A DNA stretch of 64,000 nt, from contig CP119753.1 in NCBI GenBank assembly GCA_029319145.1, positions 1,736,001 to 1,800,000 on the forward strand. The letters are read 5' to 3'. The notes under the pieces are model-generated. The model searched no databases, had not been told where the DNA came from, and was given only the letters and a program-made list of their open reading frames with translations. This document shows positions 56,726-64,000 of this stretch, in pieces (the first letter of the stretch is position 1; each line of letters begins with the position of its first letter). The stretch comes from Microbacter sp. GSS18. GTDB lineage: Bacteria > Actinomycetota > Actinomycetes > Actinomycetales > Microbacteriaceae. The translations under genes were made by a program, and so were the position numbers.

Positions 56726-57994
56726 ATGGGAAGACTCCGACGCCTCAGCCTGGCCGCATCCGTCGCCGTCACCGGCGCGATCCTCACGGTGCTTGCGGCG
56801 CCGGCCGCCTCCGCGCACAGCCTCGAAAGCAGCACCGTGTACGTCGTCGAACAGGAGGACGGACTCGACGCGACGATCTCGATCGCGCTCGAGACCCTGG
56901 ACGACACCCTCGGCACGGACTACGCCACCGCGGTGACACTCTCCGACGCGGATACGGCTGCGCTCACGGCGTACATCGCCGACCACTTCGCGGTGCTCGG
57001 CGCCGACGGGCAGGAATGGGCGGAAACCTACTCCGGCGCGGACGTCGAGGTCGTCGATGGCATCACCTCGTTCACCGTCGACGTCGCCCTCGACGCCGAC
57101 GGGGCCGACACCACCGCGTTCACGATCGAGTACGACGCGATCATCGAGGCCGATGCCGGCCACGAGGCGGTGGTCGTGCTGAAGGACCTCGACGGCCAGA
57201 TCTCCACCGCGGGCGTGATCGACGCGTCCAACCCGACGCTGCAGATCGGCGACACCCTGCAGACGGGACTGTGGGACATGATCGGATACGGCTTCGAGCA
57301 CGTGCTCGCCGGAGCCGACCACCTGCTGTTCCTGCTCAGTCTGCTGCTGGTCGCGCCCCTCACGGCGGCCGCCCGCCGATGGCGACCGCGCGAGGACCTC
57401 CGACGCTCCGTGCGCGGAGTCATCGGGGTCGTCACCGCGTTCACCGTCGGGCACTCGCTGACCCTCATCGCATCGGCGCTCGGATGGATATCGCTGCCGA
57501 CCGCCCTGATCGAGACGCTCGTCGCCGCCTCCGTGGCCGTCGCGGCCGTCCACGCCGTCCGCCCCCTCGTCCCGCGCGGCGAGCTCGTGATCGCCGGCGG
57601 CTTCGGCCTCGTGCACGGGCTGGCCTTCGCCGGGATCCTCGGCACGCTCGGGCTCGACGGCTCGCTCTCGGTCCTCACCCTGCTCGCGTTCAACCTCGGC
57701 GTCGAGCTCGCCCAACTCGCCGCCGTCGCCCTCGTCTTCCCTGCGCTGTTCGTGCTGTCTCGCACCCGCTGGTACACACCCGTGCGCGTCGGGATCTCCG
57801 CACTGGCGTTCACCGCGGCCGTGCTGTGGATCCTCGACCGCACCGGGGTCCTCGCCAACCCGCTCGCCGGGCTCGAGGACGCCGCCATCGCCCACACGTG
57901 GATCCTGGTGGTCGTCTTCGCCGCCCTCGCCGCCGCCGCCGCGATCGAGGGCCGCGTGCGCGGGGGCCGAGCGGCGAGACGTTCGCCCGCCTGA
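56726..57994 (+). CDS. HupE/UreJ-family membrane protein
   Basis: A 422-residue protein. Signal peptide ending PAASAHS, an extracellular beta-rich domain (about 30-180), then a HupE/UreJ_2 membrane domain of seven segments with the histidine motifs GFEHVLAGADHLLFLL, FTVGHSLTLIA and GFGLVHGLAFAGI. The conserved histidines suit metal (nickel or other divalent) handling, but the HupE_2 branch in actinobacteria is uncharacterised. An in-frame ATG at 56720 may be missed because of the site at 56726; either is possible. Single gene. Confidence 0.85.
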   Translation: MGRLRRLSLAASVAVTGAILTVLAAPAASAHSLESSTVYVVEQEDGLDATISIALETLDDTLGTDYATAVTLSDADTAALTAYIADHFAVLGADGQEWAETYSGADVEVVDGITSFTVDVALDADGADTTAFTIEYDAIIEADAGHEAVVVLKDLDGQISTAGVIDASNPTLQIGDTLQTGLWDMIGYGFEHVLAGADHLLFLLSLLLVAPLTAAARRWRPREDLRRSVRGVIGVVTAFTVGHSLTLIASALGWISLPTALIETLVAASVAVAAVHAVRPLVPRGELVIAGGFGLVHGLAFAGILGTLGLDGSLSVLTLLAFNLGVELAQLAAVALVFPALFVLSRTRWYTPVRVGISALAFTAAVLWILDRTGVLANPLAGLEDAAIAHTWILVVVFAALAAAAAIEGRVRGGRAARRSPA

Positions 57995-58193
57995 CGTTGC
58001 GCAGGCGCAGCGACCGTCGCCGTGATCGCTCAGACCTCACGCTGGGGGCCGAATGCCGCCGAGGATCAGGCTGCTCGTTGGGCTACTGTCGGGGGCACCG
58101 AGAATCCCGGGTTCACCAGAGTGCGCCTCATCCCGCAGCCTGCCGCGCCCCGCGCACGCCCCGTTGGCCCGAACACGACGCGGGAGGCCGAGC

Positions 58194-59480
58194 GTGACGC
58201 AGACGAAGATCACCCTGGCGGGGTCCGTCGCCCTGGGCACGGGCGTCATGATCGGCGCGGGCATCTTCGCGCTCGTCGGTCAGGTCGCGGGGCTCGCCGG
58301 CGACTGGTTCCCGCTGGCGTTCCTCGCCGGAGCCCTGGTCGCCGGCGTCAGCTCGTACGGGTACGCCCGCTATTCGAGCGTGAACCCTTCGGCGGGCGGC
58401 ATCGCGATGCTGCTCAAGGACGCGTACGGTCCGGGATTGGTCGCAGGATCGTTCTCGCTCTTCATGTACGTGTCGATGGTCGTGGCCGAGAGTCTGCTCG
58501 CGCGCACGTTCGGCACCTACCTGCTTCGCCCTTTCGGGCTCCAGGACTCGCTCGTCCTGGTGCCGCTGCTCGGCATCGTGGCGATCGCGGCGGCAGCCGT
58601 CGTGAACCTCGTCGGGAACCGTCTGGTCGAGCGCTCCGCCCTCGTCACCGCCGTCCTGAAGATCGTCGGCATCGCTGTGCTCGCCGCCGCCGGCCTCATC
58701 GGCGCGGCGGCGAGCGGAGCCGGGTTCTTCTCGCGCGCCTCGGACGGCGGGACCGACACGCTCGGTGCCGTCGCGGCGGTCGCGCTGTGCGTCCTGGCGT
58801 ACAAGGGCTTCACGACGATCACCAACCAGGGCGAGGACCTCAAGGACGCCGAGCGGAACATCGCGCGATCGATCGTGATCTCGATCGTGATCTGCGCCGT
58901 GCTGTATCTGCTGATCACCCTGTCGGTGGGCGCGAGCATCGGCGCGTCCGGCGCCGTCGACGCCCGCGACTACGCCCTCGCCGAAGCCGCGGATCCGCTG
59001 TTCGGCGCGTGGGGCGTCCGCATCACGGTGGCCGTGGCGGTGATCGCGACGCTGTCGGGTCTGCTCGCGAGCCTGTTCTCGGTCTCGCGCCTGTACGCGA
59101 TGCTGCAGGACATGCGCCAGGCGCCGTCGCTCCCCGCGCGAGTTCCGCACCAGCCCCTGCTGATCACCGCGGCGGCCGCGATCGTCCTGACCGCACTTTT
59201 CGACCTCAGCCGCATCGCGGCGCTCGGTGTCTTCCTCAACCTCACCATGGACATCGCCGTGCAATGGGGCGTGCTCCGCCGACTCCGCGACAAGATCGAC
59301 GCACGCCGCTGGCTGCCGATCGCGACGATCCTCCTCGACGCCGTCATCCTCGCCGCCTTCACGATCAGCAAGGTCCGGACCGACCTGCTCACCGTCGCCG
59401 TCGCGGCTGCCATCGCCGCGACCATCTTCGTCGCCCAGTGGGCGGCCGTCCGGCACCAGCGGGCCTCGAAGGGCGGCTGA
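58194..59480 (+). CDS. APC-family amino-acid permease
   Basis: A 428-residue APC permease of 12 segments. Segment 1 carries LGTGVMIGAGIFALVGQVAGLAG, the broken-helix substrate-binding motif; later GFTTITNQGEDLKDAERNIARSI is the loop after segment 6, another family hallmark. GTG start chosen for GGGAGG six bases upstream. It imports amino acids or polyamines by proton symport. Single gene; substrate unknown. Confidence 0.88.
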   Translation: MTQTKITLAGSVALGTGVMIGAGIFALVGQVAGLAGDWFPLAFLAGALVAGVSSYGYARYSSVNPSAGGIAMLLKDAYGPGLVAGSFSLFMYVSMVVAESLLARTFGTYLLRPFGLQDSLVLVPLLGIVAIAAAAVVNLVGNRLVERSALVTAVLKIVGIAVLAAAGLIGAAASGAGFFSRASDGGTDTLGAVAAVALCVLAYKGFTTITNQGEDLKDAERNIARSIVISIVICAVLYLLITLSVGASIGASGAVDARDYALAEAADPLFGAWGVRITVAVAVIATLSGLLASLFSVSRLYAMLQDMRQAPSLPARVPHQPLLITAAAAIVLTALFDLSRIAALGVFLNLTMDIAVQWGVLRRLRDKIDARRWLPIATILLDAVILAAFTISKVRTDLLTVAVAAAIAATIFVAQWAAVRHQRASKGG

Positions 59481-59609
59481 GCCGACGGTGCGGCCCCGGC
59501 GGATCACGGATTCGCCGGATGTCAATCCCGTCGACAGGCACTGCGCATCCGTCTATCGTCACCGCCGGAGACACCACCCGGTGAGACGGAACGACGAAGG
59601 AGGACTCTC

Positions 59610-59879
59610 ATGCCGAACCGGACCACCGCACCCTCGGTGAAGGATCCCGAGCTCTACGAGACGCTCCGGGACGAAGGCGCGTCGAAGGAGAAGGCGGCGC
59701 GCATCGCGAACGCCGCGGCACGCGAGGGCCGCTCGTCGGTCGGCCGGCGAGGCGGCCGGTCCGCGCCGTACGAGGAGTGGACCGTCGAGGAGCTGCGCGA
59801 CCGCGCCAGAGAACTCGATCTCTCCGGATACTCGCACGCCCGCAAGGCCGAGCTCATCGCCATGATCCGCGACCGCTGA
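59610..59879 (+). CDS. Small Rho-N/SAP-like protein
   Basis: An 89-residue basic protein. The first half (PELYETLRDEGASKEKAARIANAAAREGRSSVG) is the conserved lead of a widespread actinobacterial family. The C-terminal half has the Rho N-terminal/SAP-like motif EEWTVEELRDRARELDLSGYSHARKAELIAMIR (about 55-87), which binds nucleic acid in Rho. Short length suggests a DNA/RNA-associated helper; role unknown. ATG with AAGGAGG upstream. Confidence 0.8.
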   Translation: MPNRTTAPSVKDPELYETLRDEGASKEKAARIANAAAREGRSSVGRRGGRSAPYEEWTVEELRDRARELDLSGYSHARKAELIAMIRDR

Positions 59880-59933
59880 CGGCATCCGGGACGCCCGGCC
59901 GGTGCGCCCTGCGAGGGCGCAGGCGGTCCGGGC

Positions 59934-60485
59934 TCACATGTCTCGGGGCGTCGAGCGGGGCGGTCGCGAGGGAATCCGATGCGGGCGCTGGGAGCCGCGC
60001 GTGCCGCCGGCGAGCCGGACGATCGCGGCGTCGGAGAGGACATCGTCGAGACAGTCGTAGCGGGCGGCGCGCACCCTGCCCCTCACCCACATCACCTGGT
60101 AGCGCCGTCCCGCGTACTCCACGTATCCGAGGAGCGACGCTGCGTCGTCGCGCGCAACACGCCGGTCGCATGCCCGCCACGCCGAGGGCCCGAGCGGCTC
60201 GAGCGCGACGTCGGCATACGCGTCCCGGTGGGGCCCTCCCGCGAGGTCGATCGCCTCGATGAACGCGATGTCCTCGGCGCACAGGCGCGCATCACGCGGT
60301 ATCTCCGCATCCGCGATCCATGCGAGCTCTCGGCGCAGGACGCCGTCGTCCAGGAGCGCGTGGGGGTGGGTCGACAGGATCTCGCGCGCGGCTGCGGACA
60401 GCCGCATCCATCCCCGGCGGATCGGGGGCGCGCTGACGCTCCCGCCCGATCCGAGGCCGGCAGGCGTGTGGGCGGTCTCGTGCAT
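59934..60485 (-). CDS. Hypothetical protein
   Basis: A 183-residue soluble protein with unstructured, proline-rich ends. The middle (about 25-155) reads like a folded domain: MRLSAAAREILSTHPHALL, EDIAFIEAIDLAGGPHRDAY, LLGYVEYAGRRYQVMWVRGR, and CLDDVLSDAAIVRLAGG. No signal peptide, membrane segment or known motif. Codon use matches its neighbours. Not recognised. Confidence 0.55.
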   Translation of the reverse strand: MHETAHTPAGLGSGGSVSAPPIRRGWMRLSAAAREILSTHPHALLDDGVLRRELAWIADAEIPRDARLCAEDIAFIEAIDLAGGPHRDAYADVALEPLGPSAWRACDRRVARDDAASLLGYVEYAGRRYQVMWVRGRVRAARYDCLDDVLSDAAIVRLAGGTRGSQRPHRIPSRPPRSTPRDM

Positions 60486-60667
60486 GGACCACTCCTCTCT
60501 GGTGCGTGCGAGGGAAGGGCTCAGGCACTCACCCTCGGTCGCGTCAGGCTCCCTGCCAAGGGGATTGACGCACGGATCGCGACGAGGTACCCGCAGAAGA
60601 CGACGCCGGGCGTTTCACCGCGCCGCGACCCGAGGCGGCGGCAACAGCCCCGGTCGCGCCCGCGACG

Positions 60668-61120
60668 CTAGACGGTCCCGTTCCCGCTCGGGTTCCCCCG
60701 GCCCAGAAGCGTCCGCAGCCCCTCCCGCACGGCATCCCGCTCCTCCGACGTCAGCGCGGCGGTCAGCTCGCGGTCGGCCGCGTGGACGAGCGGACGCAGC
60801 CGGCGGCGCTCGGCGAGGCCGGCGTCGGTGAGCGTGACGGTGTTGCGGCGCGCATCGAGCGGGTCGCGCCGGCGGGCGACCAGGCCGCGTCGCTCCATCC
60901 GCCGCACGAGATCGGCGATCGTCGACCGGTCGAGGTCGACCTCGTCGCACAGCTGCCGCTGGCTCGCCTCGCCCATGCGGTCGAGCACCACGAGGATCGA
61001 GTACTGCACGCTCGAGATCTCGGTGGACACCATGCGCGTCCACGTCGCGACGTGCGCCTGCTGCGCGCGCCGGATCAGGTAGCCGGTGTGGCGCTGCGGT
61101 TCCTGCTCGGGGTCCGACAC
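60668..61120 (-). CDS. MarR-family transcriptional regulator
   Basis: A 150-residue MarR protein starting at GTG. Winged helix-turn-helix VQYSILVVLDRMGEASQRQLCDEVDLDRSTIADLVRRMERRGLVARRRDPLDARRNTVTLT (about 38-98). It starts seven bases after the stop of the upstream FAD monooxygenase, so the two are cotranscribed; MarR regulators paired with aromatic monooxygenases usually respond to the aromatic substrate. Confidence 0.9.
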   Translation of the reverse strand: MSDPEQEPQRHTGYLIRRAQQAHVATWTRMVSTEISSVQYSILVVLDRMGEASQRQLCDEVDLDRSTIADLVRRMERRGLVARRRDPLDARRNTVTLTDAGLAERRRLRPLVHAADRELTAALTSEERDAVREGLRTLLGRGNPSGNGTV

Positions 61121-61127
61121 GTCTCGA

Positions 61128-63038
61128 TCATCGCAGAGCAGCGGCGCGGCGCTCGGTCAGGAACCCCGCGAAGAAGTCGCCGAGCTCGTCGCGCGCCGAC
61201 AGCGGCAGCACGTGGGCGACGTACTGGTCGGGACGCACGACGACGATCGCGCCGGCGTCCCCGATGCCGCGCGCCAGGAACACGTCGTCCGCCGGATCGG
61301 CCGCCCACACCTTCTCCCAGTCCTGGAGACCGAGCGGTCCCGAATGCGGCAGCAGGATCTCGGGAAGGCCCGTGATGTCGATGTCGTGGTGCCCCGAGCG
61401 GAACACCGCGTGCACGTCGATGACGCCATCGATGTCCTCGCCGTCGGCGCGCGAGCGCTGCACCGGCGACTCCGGGGCATCGGTCAGCCACGCGGCGAGG
61501 TCGCGCAGCGCCCTGCCGTCGCGGTCGCCGAACCCGTAGACGCGCCACCGCCCGTCGGCCGCATGGGCGTGACCCAGCTGCATCCGGCGAGCATCGGCGA
61601 CCCGCACGACCGGCGCCGAGTGGAAGCGGGTGCCGATCTCGAACCCCTTCGCGAGGTCCTGGTGCGTGGCGGGGCCGGTGAGAGCCGACGGCCGATACCG
61701 CGTCGCCAGGCCCGCCGTGTAGCGGCCCTGGCGTGCGAACTCCGACCGCATCTGCTCCGCGGTCACTCCCCCGGCCTCGGGGTGGTCTGGGTCGAGCGTG
61801 GGCTGCGCGATGAACGCCGACCAGAAGCGGTCGAAGTCGATGAGGTCCTGCGCCACCGACTGCCGTTCGACCGAGTAGGTGTCCAGCAGCGAGGCCTCCG
61901 AGCGCTCCTCGAGCACGGCAGCCAGCTTCCATCCGAGGTTGAACGCGTCCTGCATCGACACGTTCATGCCCTGCCCCGCCTTCGCGGAGTGGGTGTGGCA
62001 GGCGTCGCCGGCGATGAAGACCCGCGGATGCCGCATCCCCACGAGGTCGTCCGGAACGTCGTCGAAGCGGTCGGTGACGCGCTGGCCGACCTCGTACACC
62101 GACGACCACGCGACCGACCGCACGTCGATCGAGTACGGATGCAGGATCCGGTTGGCGACCTCCGTGAGCTGCTCGGCCGTCGTCGCGCGGATCGAGGTGT
62201 CGCCGGCCAGCACCTCGCCGAGGTCGACGTAGCACCGCACCATCGATCCGCCCTCGCGCGGGATCATCAGCAGCGACCCCTTGCCCGCCGACTGGACGAC
62301 GTTCTTGGTTCGCCAGTCCGGGAAATCCGTGACGGCGAGCACGTCCATGACGCCCCACGCATGGTTCGCCGCATCGCCGGTCAGCTCGCGGCCGATGGCC
62401 CGCCGCACCCCGCTGCGCGCGCCGTCGCACCCGACGACGTAGCGTGCGCGCACCGTGAACTCCTCGCCCGCGCGATCGCCGGCGACGTGGCGCAGCACCA
62501 CGTCGACGGGATGATCGCCTTCCCCCACCGTCAGCGTGACGAACTCGATTCCGTAGTCGGCGGTGAGCCGGCTCGCCGAGGTGGCGGCGTGGTCGAGCAG
62601 GAACTGCTGCATGCGGGCCTGGTTGACGATGACGTGGGGGAACTCGCTCAGGCCGTCGGGAGTGTCCTGCACCCACCCGGTGCGCACGATCTGCGAGCGG
62701 TCCTGCTCGGAGGGGCCCCAGAACCGCACCTCGTTCACCCAGTACGCCTCGCGCACCAGCGCGTCGGCGAGTCCGAACGCCTGGAACATCTCGACGGTGC
62801 GGCACGCGACGCCGTCGGCATGGCCGAGTTCGAGCGGCGTCTCGCGTCGCTCGACGATGGCCGTGCGTATGCCGGGGAACGCCGCCAACTGGGCGGCGAG
62901 CACGGTTCCTGCCGGTCCCGTGCCGACGATGAGGACGTCGAGCTCGTCGGGGACCCCCGCCGGGCGGGCGAGCGCCTCGGGCGACGCCGGGCGGACGTCC
63001 GGGTCGCCCGGACGGTAGCCGTCTCGATAGAACTGCAT
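61128..63038 (-). CDS. FAD-dependent monooxygenase, phenol 2-monooxygenase type
   Basis: A 636-residue monooxygenase. N-terminal FAD motif VGTGPAGTVLAAQLA (about 38-52), the YVVGCDGARSGVRRAIG motif, and GDACHTHSAKAGQGMNVSMQDAFNLGWKL (about 322-350). A C-terminal thioredoxin-like domain of about 180 residues (about 455-636) is typical of phenol 2-monooxygenase. Start chosen at the ATG with GGGAGATCGG upstream. It ortho-hydroxylates phenols to catechols with NADPH and O2. Followed by MarR in the same operon. No catechol dioxygenase lies nearby. Confidence 0.88.
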   Translation of the reverse strand: MQFYRDGYRPGDPDVRPASPEALARPAGVPDELDVLIVGTGPAGTVLAAQLAAFPGIRTAIVERRETPLELGHADGVACRTVEMFQAFGLADALVREAYWVNEVRFWGPSEQDRSQIVRTGWVQDTPDGLSEFPHVIVNQARMQQFLLDHAATSASRLTADYGIEFVTLTVGEGDHPVDVVLRHVAGDRAGEEFTVRARYVVGCDGARSGVRRAIGRELTGDAANHAWGVMDVLAVTDFPDWRTKNVVQSAGKGSLLMIPREGGSMVRCYVDLGEVLAGDTSIRATTAEQLTEVANRILHPYSIDVRSVAWSSVYEVGQRVTDRFDDVPDDLVGMRHPRVFIAGDACHTHSAKAGQGMNVSMQDAFNLGWKLAAVLEERSEASLLDTYSVERQSVAQDLIDFDRFWSAFIAQPTLDPDHPEAGGVTAEQMRSEFARQGRYTAGLATRYRPSALTGPATHQDLAKGFEIGTRFHSAPVVRVADARRMQLGHAHAADGRWRVYGFGDRDGRALRDLAAWLTDAPESPVQRSRADGEDIDGVIDVHAVFRSGHHDIDITGLPEILLPHSGPLGLQDWEKVWAADPADDVFLARGIGDAGAIVVVRPDQYVAHVLPLSARDELGDFFAGFLTERRAAALR

Positions 63039-63217
63039 TCCGATCTCCCTCGATCCGCGCATCATCGGCGCGAGGACATCATATCGTCAGTACCCCAACG
63101 ATTTCAAGGATCAGGCGAAGAGCCGGACGATCGACGGGCATCGCCCGGCCGAGATCGACCCGCGGTAACACGGGCACACATTCAGCCGCCTCCCATTCAG
63201 TCGCATAAAATCGAGGG

Positions 63218-63925
63218 GTGACCCCGACCGAGAAGCGGCAGAGCGGAAACCCCGCCAAGCAGGCCGAGATCAATCTGACCGTCAAGCAGCAGCGCGAGAA
63301 GAAGCGCCAGGAGAAGCTCGCCGAGTACCACCGGCAGATGGCGCGGCGCCGCCGCAGCAAGATCGTGTGGTGGACGGTGGGCGCGACGGCCGCGGTGGCC
63401 GTGGTCGCCCTCGTGGCGGCATCCGTCATCTTCGCGCCCGAGCCCGCCCCCAGCTACACCGCCGGCAACAGCACCGGCGCCGAGATCACGGGAGTCGAGA
63501 CGTTCGACAACGTCGCCGACCACGTCGAGGGCGTCGTCGACTATCCGCAGTCGCCGCCGGCGGGAGGGCCGCACAACGCGATGTGGCTCAACTGCGGCGA
63601 GTACAGCCAGCCGGTCCCGAACGAGAACGCCGTGCACTCGCTCGAGCACGGCGCCGTGTGGGTCACCTACGACGCCGCCGCCGTGACCGGTGACGAGCTC
63701 GACACGCTGCGCAGCCACCTGCCGTCCAGCTACGTCATCCTCTCGCCGTACGAGGGCCTGGAGTCCCCCATCACCCTCAGCGCGTGGGACGCTCAGCTCA
63801 CGCTCGACTCGGCCGAGGACGAGCGCATCCCGGCGTTCTTCGAGGAGTTCTGGCGCAGCCAGAACGCTCCCGAGCCGAACGCGGTCTGCAGCGGCGCGTT
63901 CGACGCGCCCGGCAAGGTCTCGTGA
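63218..63925 (+). CDS. DUF3105 membrane protein
   Basis: A 235-residue protein starting at GTG. A basic coiled-coil-like cytoplasmic part (LTVKQQREKKRQEKLAEYHRQMARRRRSK), one membrane segment (IVWWTVGATAAVAVVALVAASVIFA, about 49-73), then the extracellular DUF3105 domain: PPAGGPHNAMWLNCGEY, AVHSLEHGAVWVTYD and SPYEGLESPITLSAWDAQL. The conserved His/Cys/Glu residues suggest a metal site; function unknown. A short frame follows eight bases downstream, consistent with the DUF3105-DUF305 pair common in actinobacteria. Confidence 0.9.
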   Translation: MTPTEKRQSGNPAKQAEINLTVKQQREKKRQEKLAEYHRQMARRRRSKIVWWTVGATAAVAVVALVAASVIFAPEPAPSYTAGNSTGAEITGVETFDNVADHVEGVVDYPQSPPAGGPHNAMWLNCGEYSQPVPNENAVHSLEHGAVWVTYDAAAVTGDELDTLRSHLPSSYVILSPYEGLESPITLSAWDAQLTLDSAEDERIPAFFEEFWRSQNAPEPNAVCSGAFDAPGKVS

Positions 63926-63932
63926 CCCGGCC

Positions 63933-64000
63933 GTGACCGACGACGCCGTCACGCGCGGCCGGTCCGGTCCGCGATGGTGGGCCATCGCCCTGGCCGCGCT
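63933..64000 (+). CDS. Start of a membrane/secreted protein, possibly DUF305, cut by window end
   Basis: A GTG seven bases after the DUF3105 stop begins TDDAVTRGRSGPRWWAIALAA, a basic stretch leading into a hydrophobic segment, and runs off the right edge. In many actinobacteria a DUF305 gene follows DUF3105, which fits, but the family cannot be seen in 22 residues. Confidence 0.45.
   Translation, partial: MTDDAVTRGRSGPRWWAIALAA

Noticed and set aside
63083..63102. ATCGT-N10-ACGAT inverted repeat before the FAD monooxygenase as MarR operator
   Set aside because: Arms of only five bases with a long spacer, little better than chance; the MarR operator is more likely somewhere in this gap but could not be fixed.

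Overview
The window is high-GC DNA with actinobacterial gene content. DUF3105, many TetR/MarR/LacI regulators, ATGA-coupled operons and lipoproteins point to Microbacteriaceae, probably Microbacterium or a close relative. That taxonomic guess is inference. There are no rRNA genes, no CRISPR array, no insertion sequence and no intact tRNA.

Region 1 (1-5185) looks like the right end of an integrated island. It holds small unrelated genes: an SRPBCC protein, membrane proteins, an alpha/beta hydrolase, a BrnT-like/ribbon-helix-helix toxin-antitoxin pair and a DUF1232 protein. It ends exactly in the 3' half of a tRNA-Arg(CCG) gene, a classic attachment-site remnant.

Region 2 (5.4-18.4 kb) is a glycoside-utilisation block. 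It has a ROK kinase behind a perfect 9-bp inverted repeat, a GH1-GH2-MFS operon with ATGA overlaps at both junctions, a divergent TetR regulator, a GH78-GH43 operon and a ferric-reductase-like flavoprotein. Region 3 (18.4-26.6 kb) is a small-molecule catabolic block. It has a zinc alcohol dehydrogenase, a broken GMC oxidoreductase, a LysR regulator, a DapA-family aldolase/lyase, DUF3500, and four short-chain dehydrogenases, two of which lack the normal catalytic Tyr/Lys pair. Two identical CCCATA-N9-TATGGG boxes tie the LysR gene to its neighbours. A two-component pair follows (26.8-28.7 kb).

Region 4 (28.7-45.7 kb) is a rhamnoside/galactoside/glucoside block. It has two GH78 rhamnosidases, a GH2, an esterase, an ABC sugar importer without its own ATPase, a LacI repressor, an MFS exporter with a MarR repressor, and a GH1 beta-glucosidase. 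A CGTGACCGGTCACG operator recurs three times and a second palindrome, TTTGGCA-N6-TGCCAAA, twice, so several transcription units appear co-regulated.

Region 5 (46.2-56 kb) pairs an aromatic-type operon (FAD monooxygenase, FrsA-like hydrolase, amidohydrolase, TetR) with a divergent sugar-type MFS transporter and a quinone oxidoreductase, followed by a GPH transporter and a membrane-anchored esterase. Region 6 (56-64 kb) is more ordinary: a lipoprotein, HupE-like protein, amino-acid permease, small Rho-N-like protein, a second FAD monooxygenase with MarR, DUF3105 and the start of its usual partner.

Taken together, three GH78, two GH1, two GH2, one GH43, several esterases and two phenol-hydroxylase-like monooxygenases suggest stripping of sugars (rhamnose, glucose, galactose, arabinose) from plant glycosides and onward metabolism of the released aglycone. 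That reading is inference from gene content.
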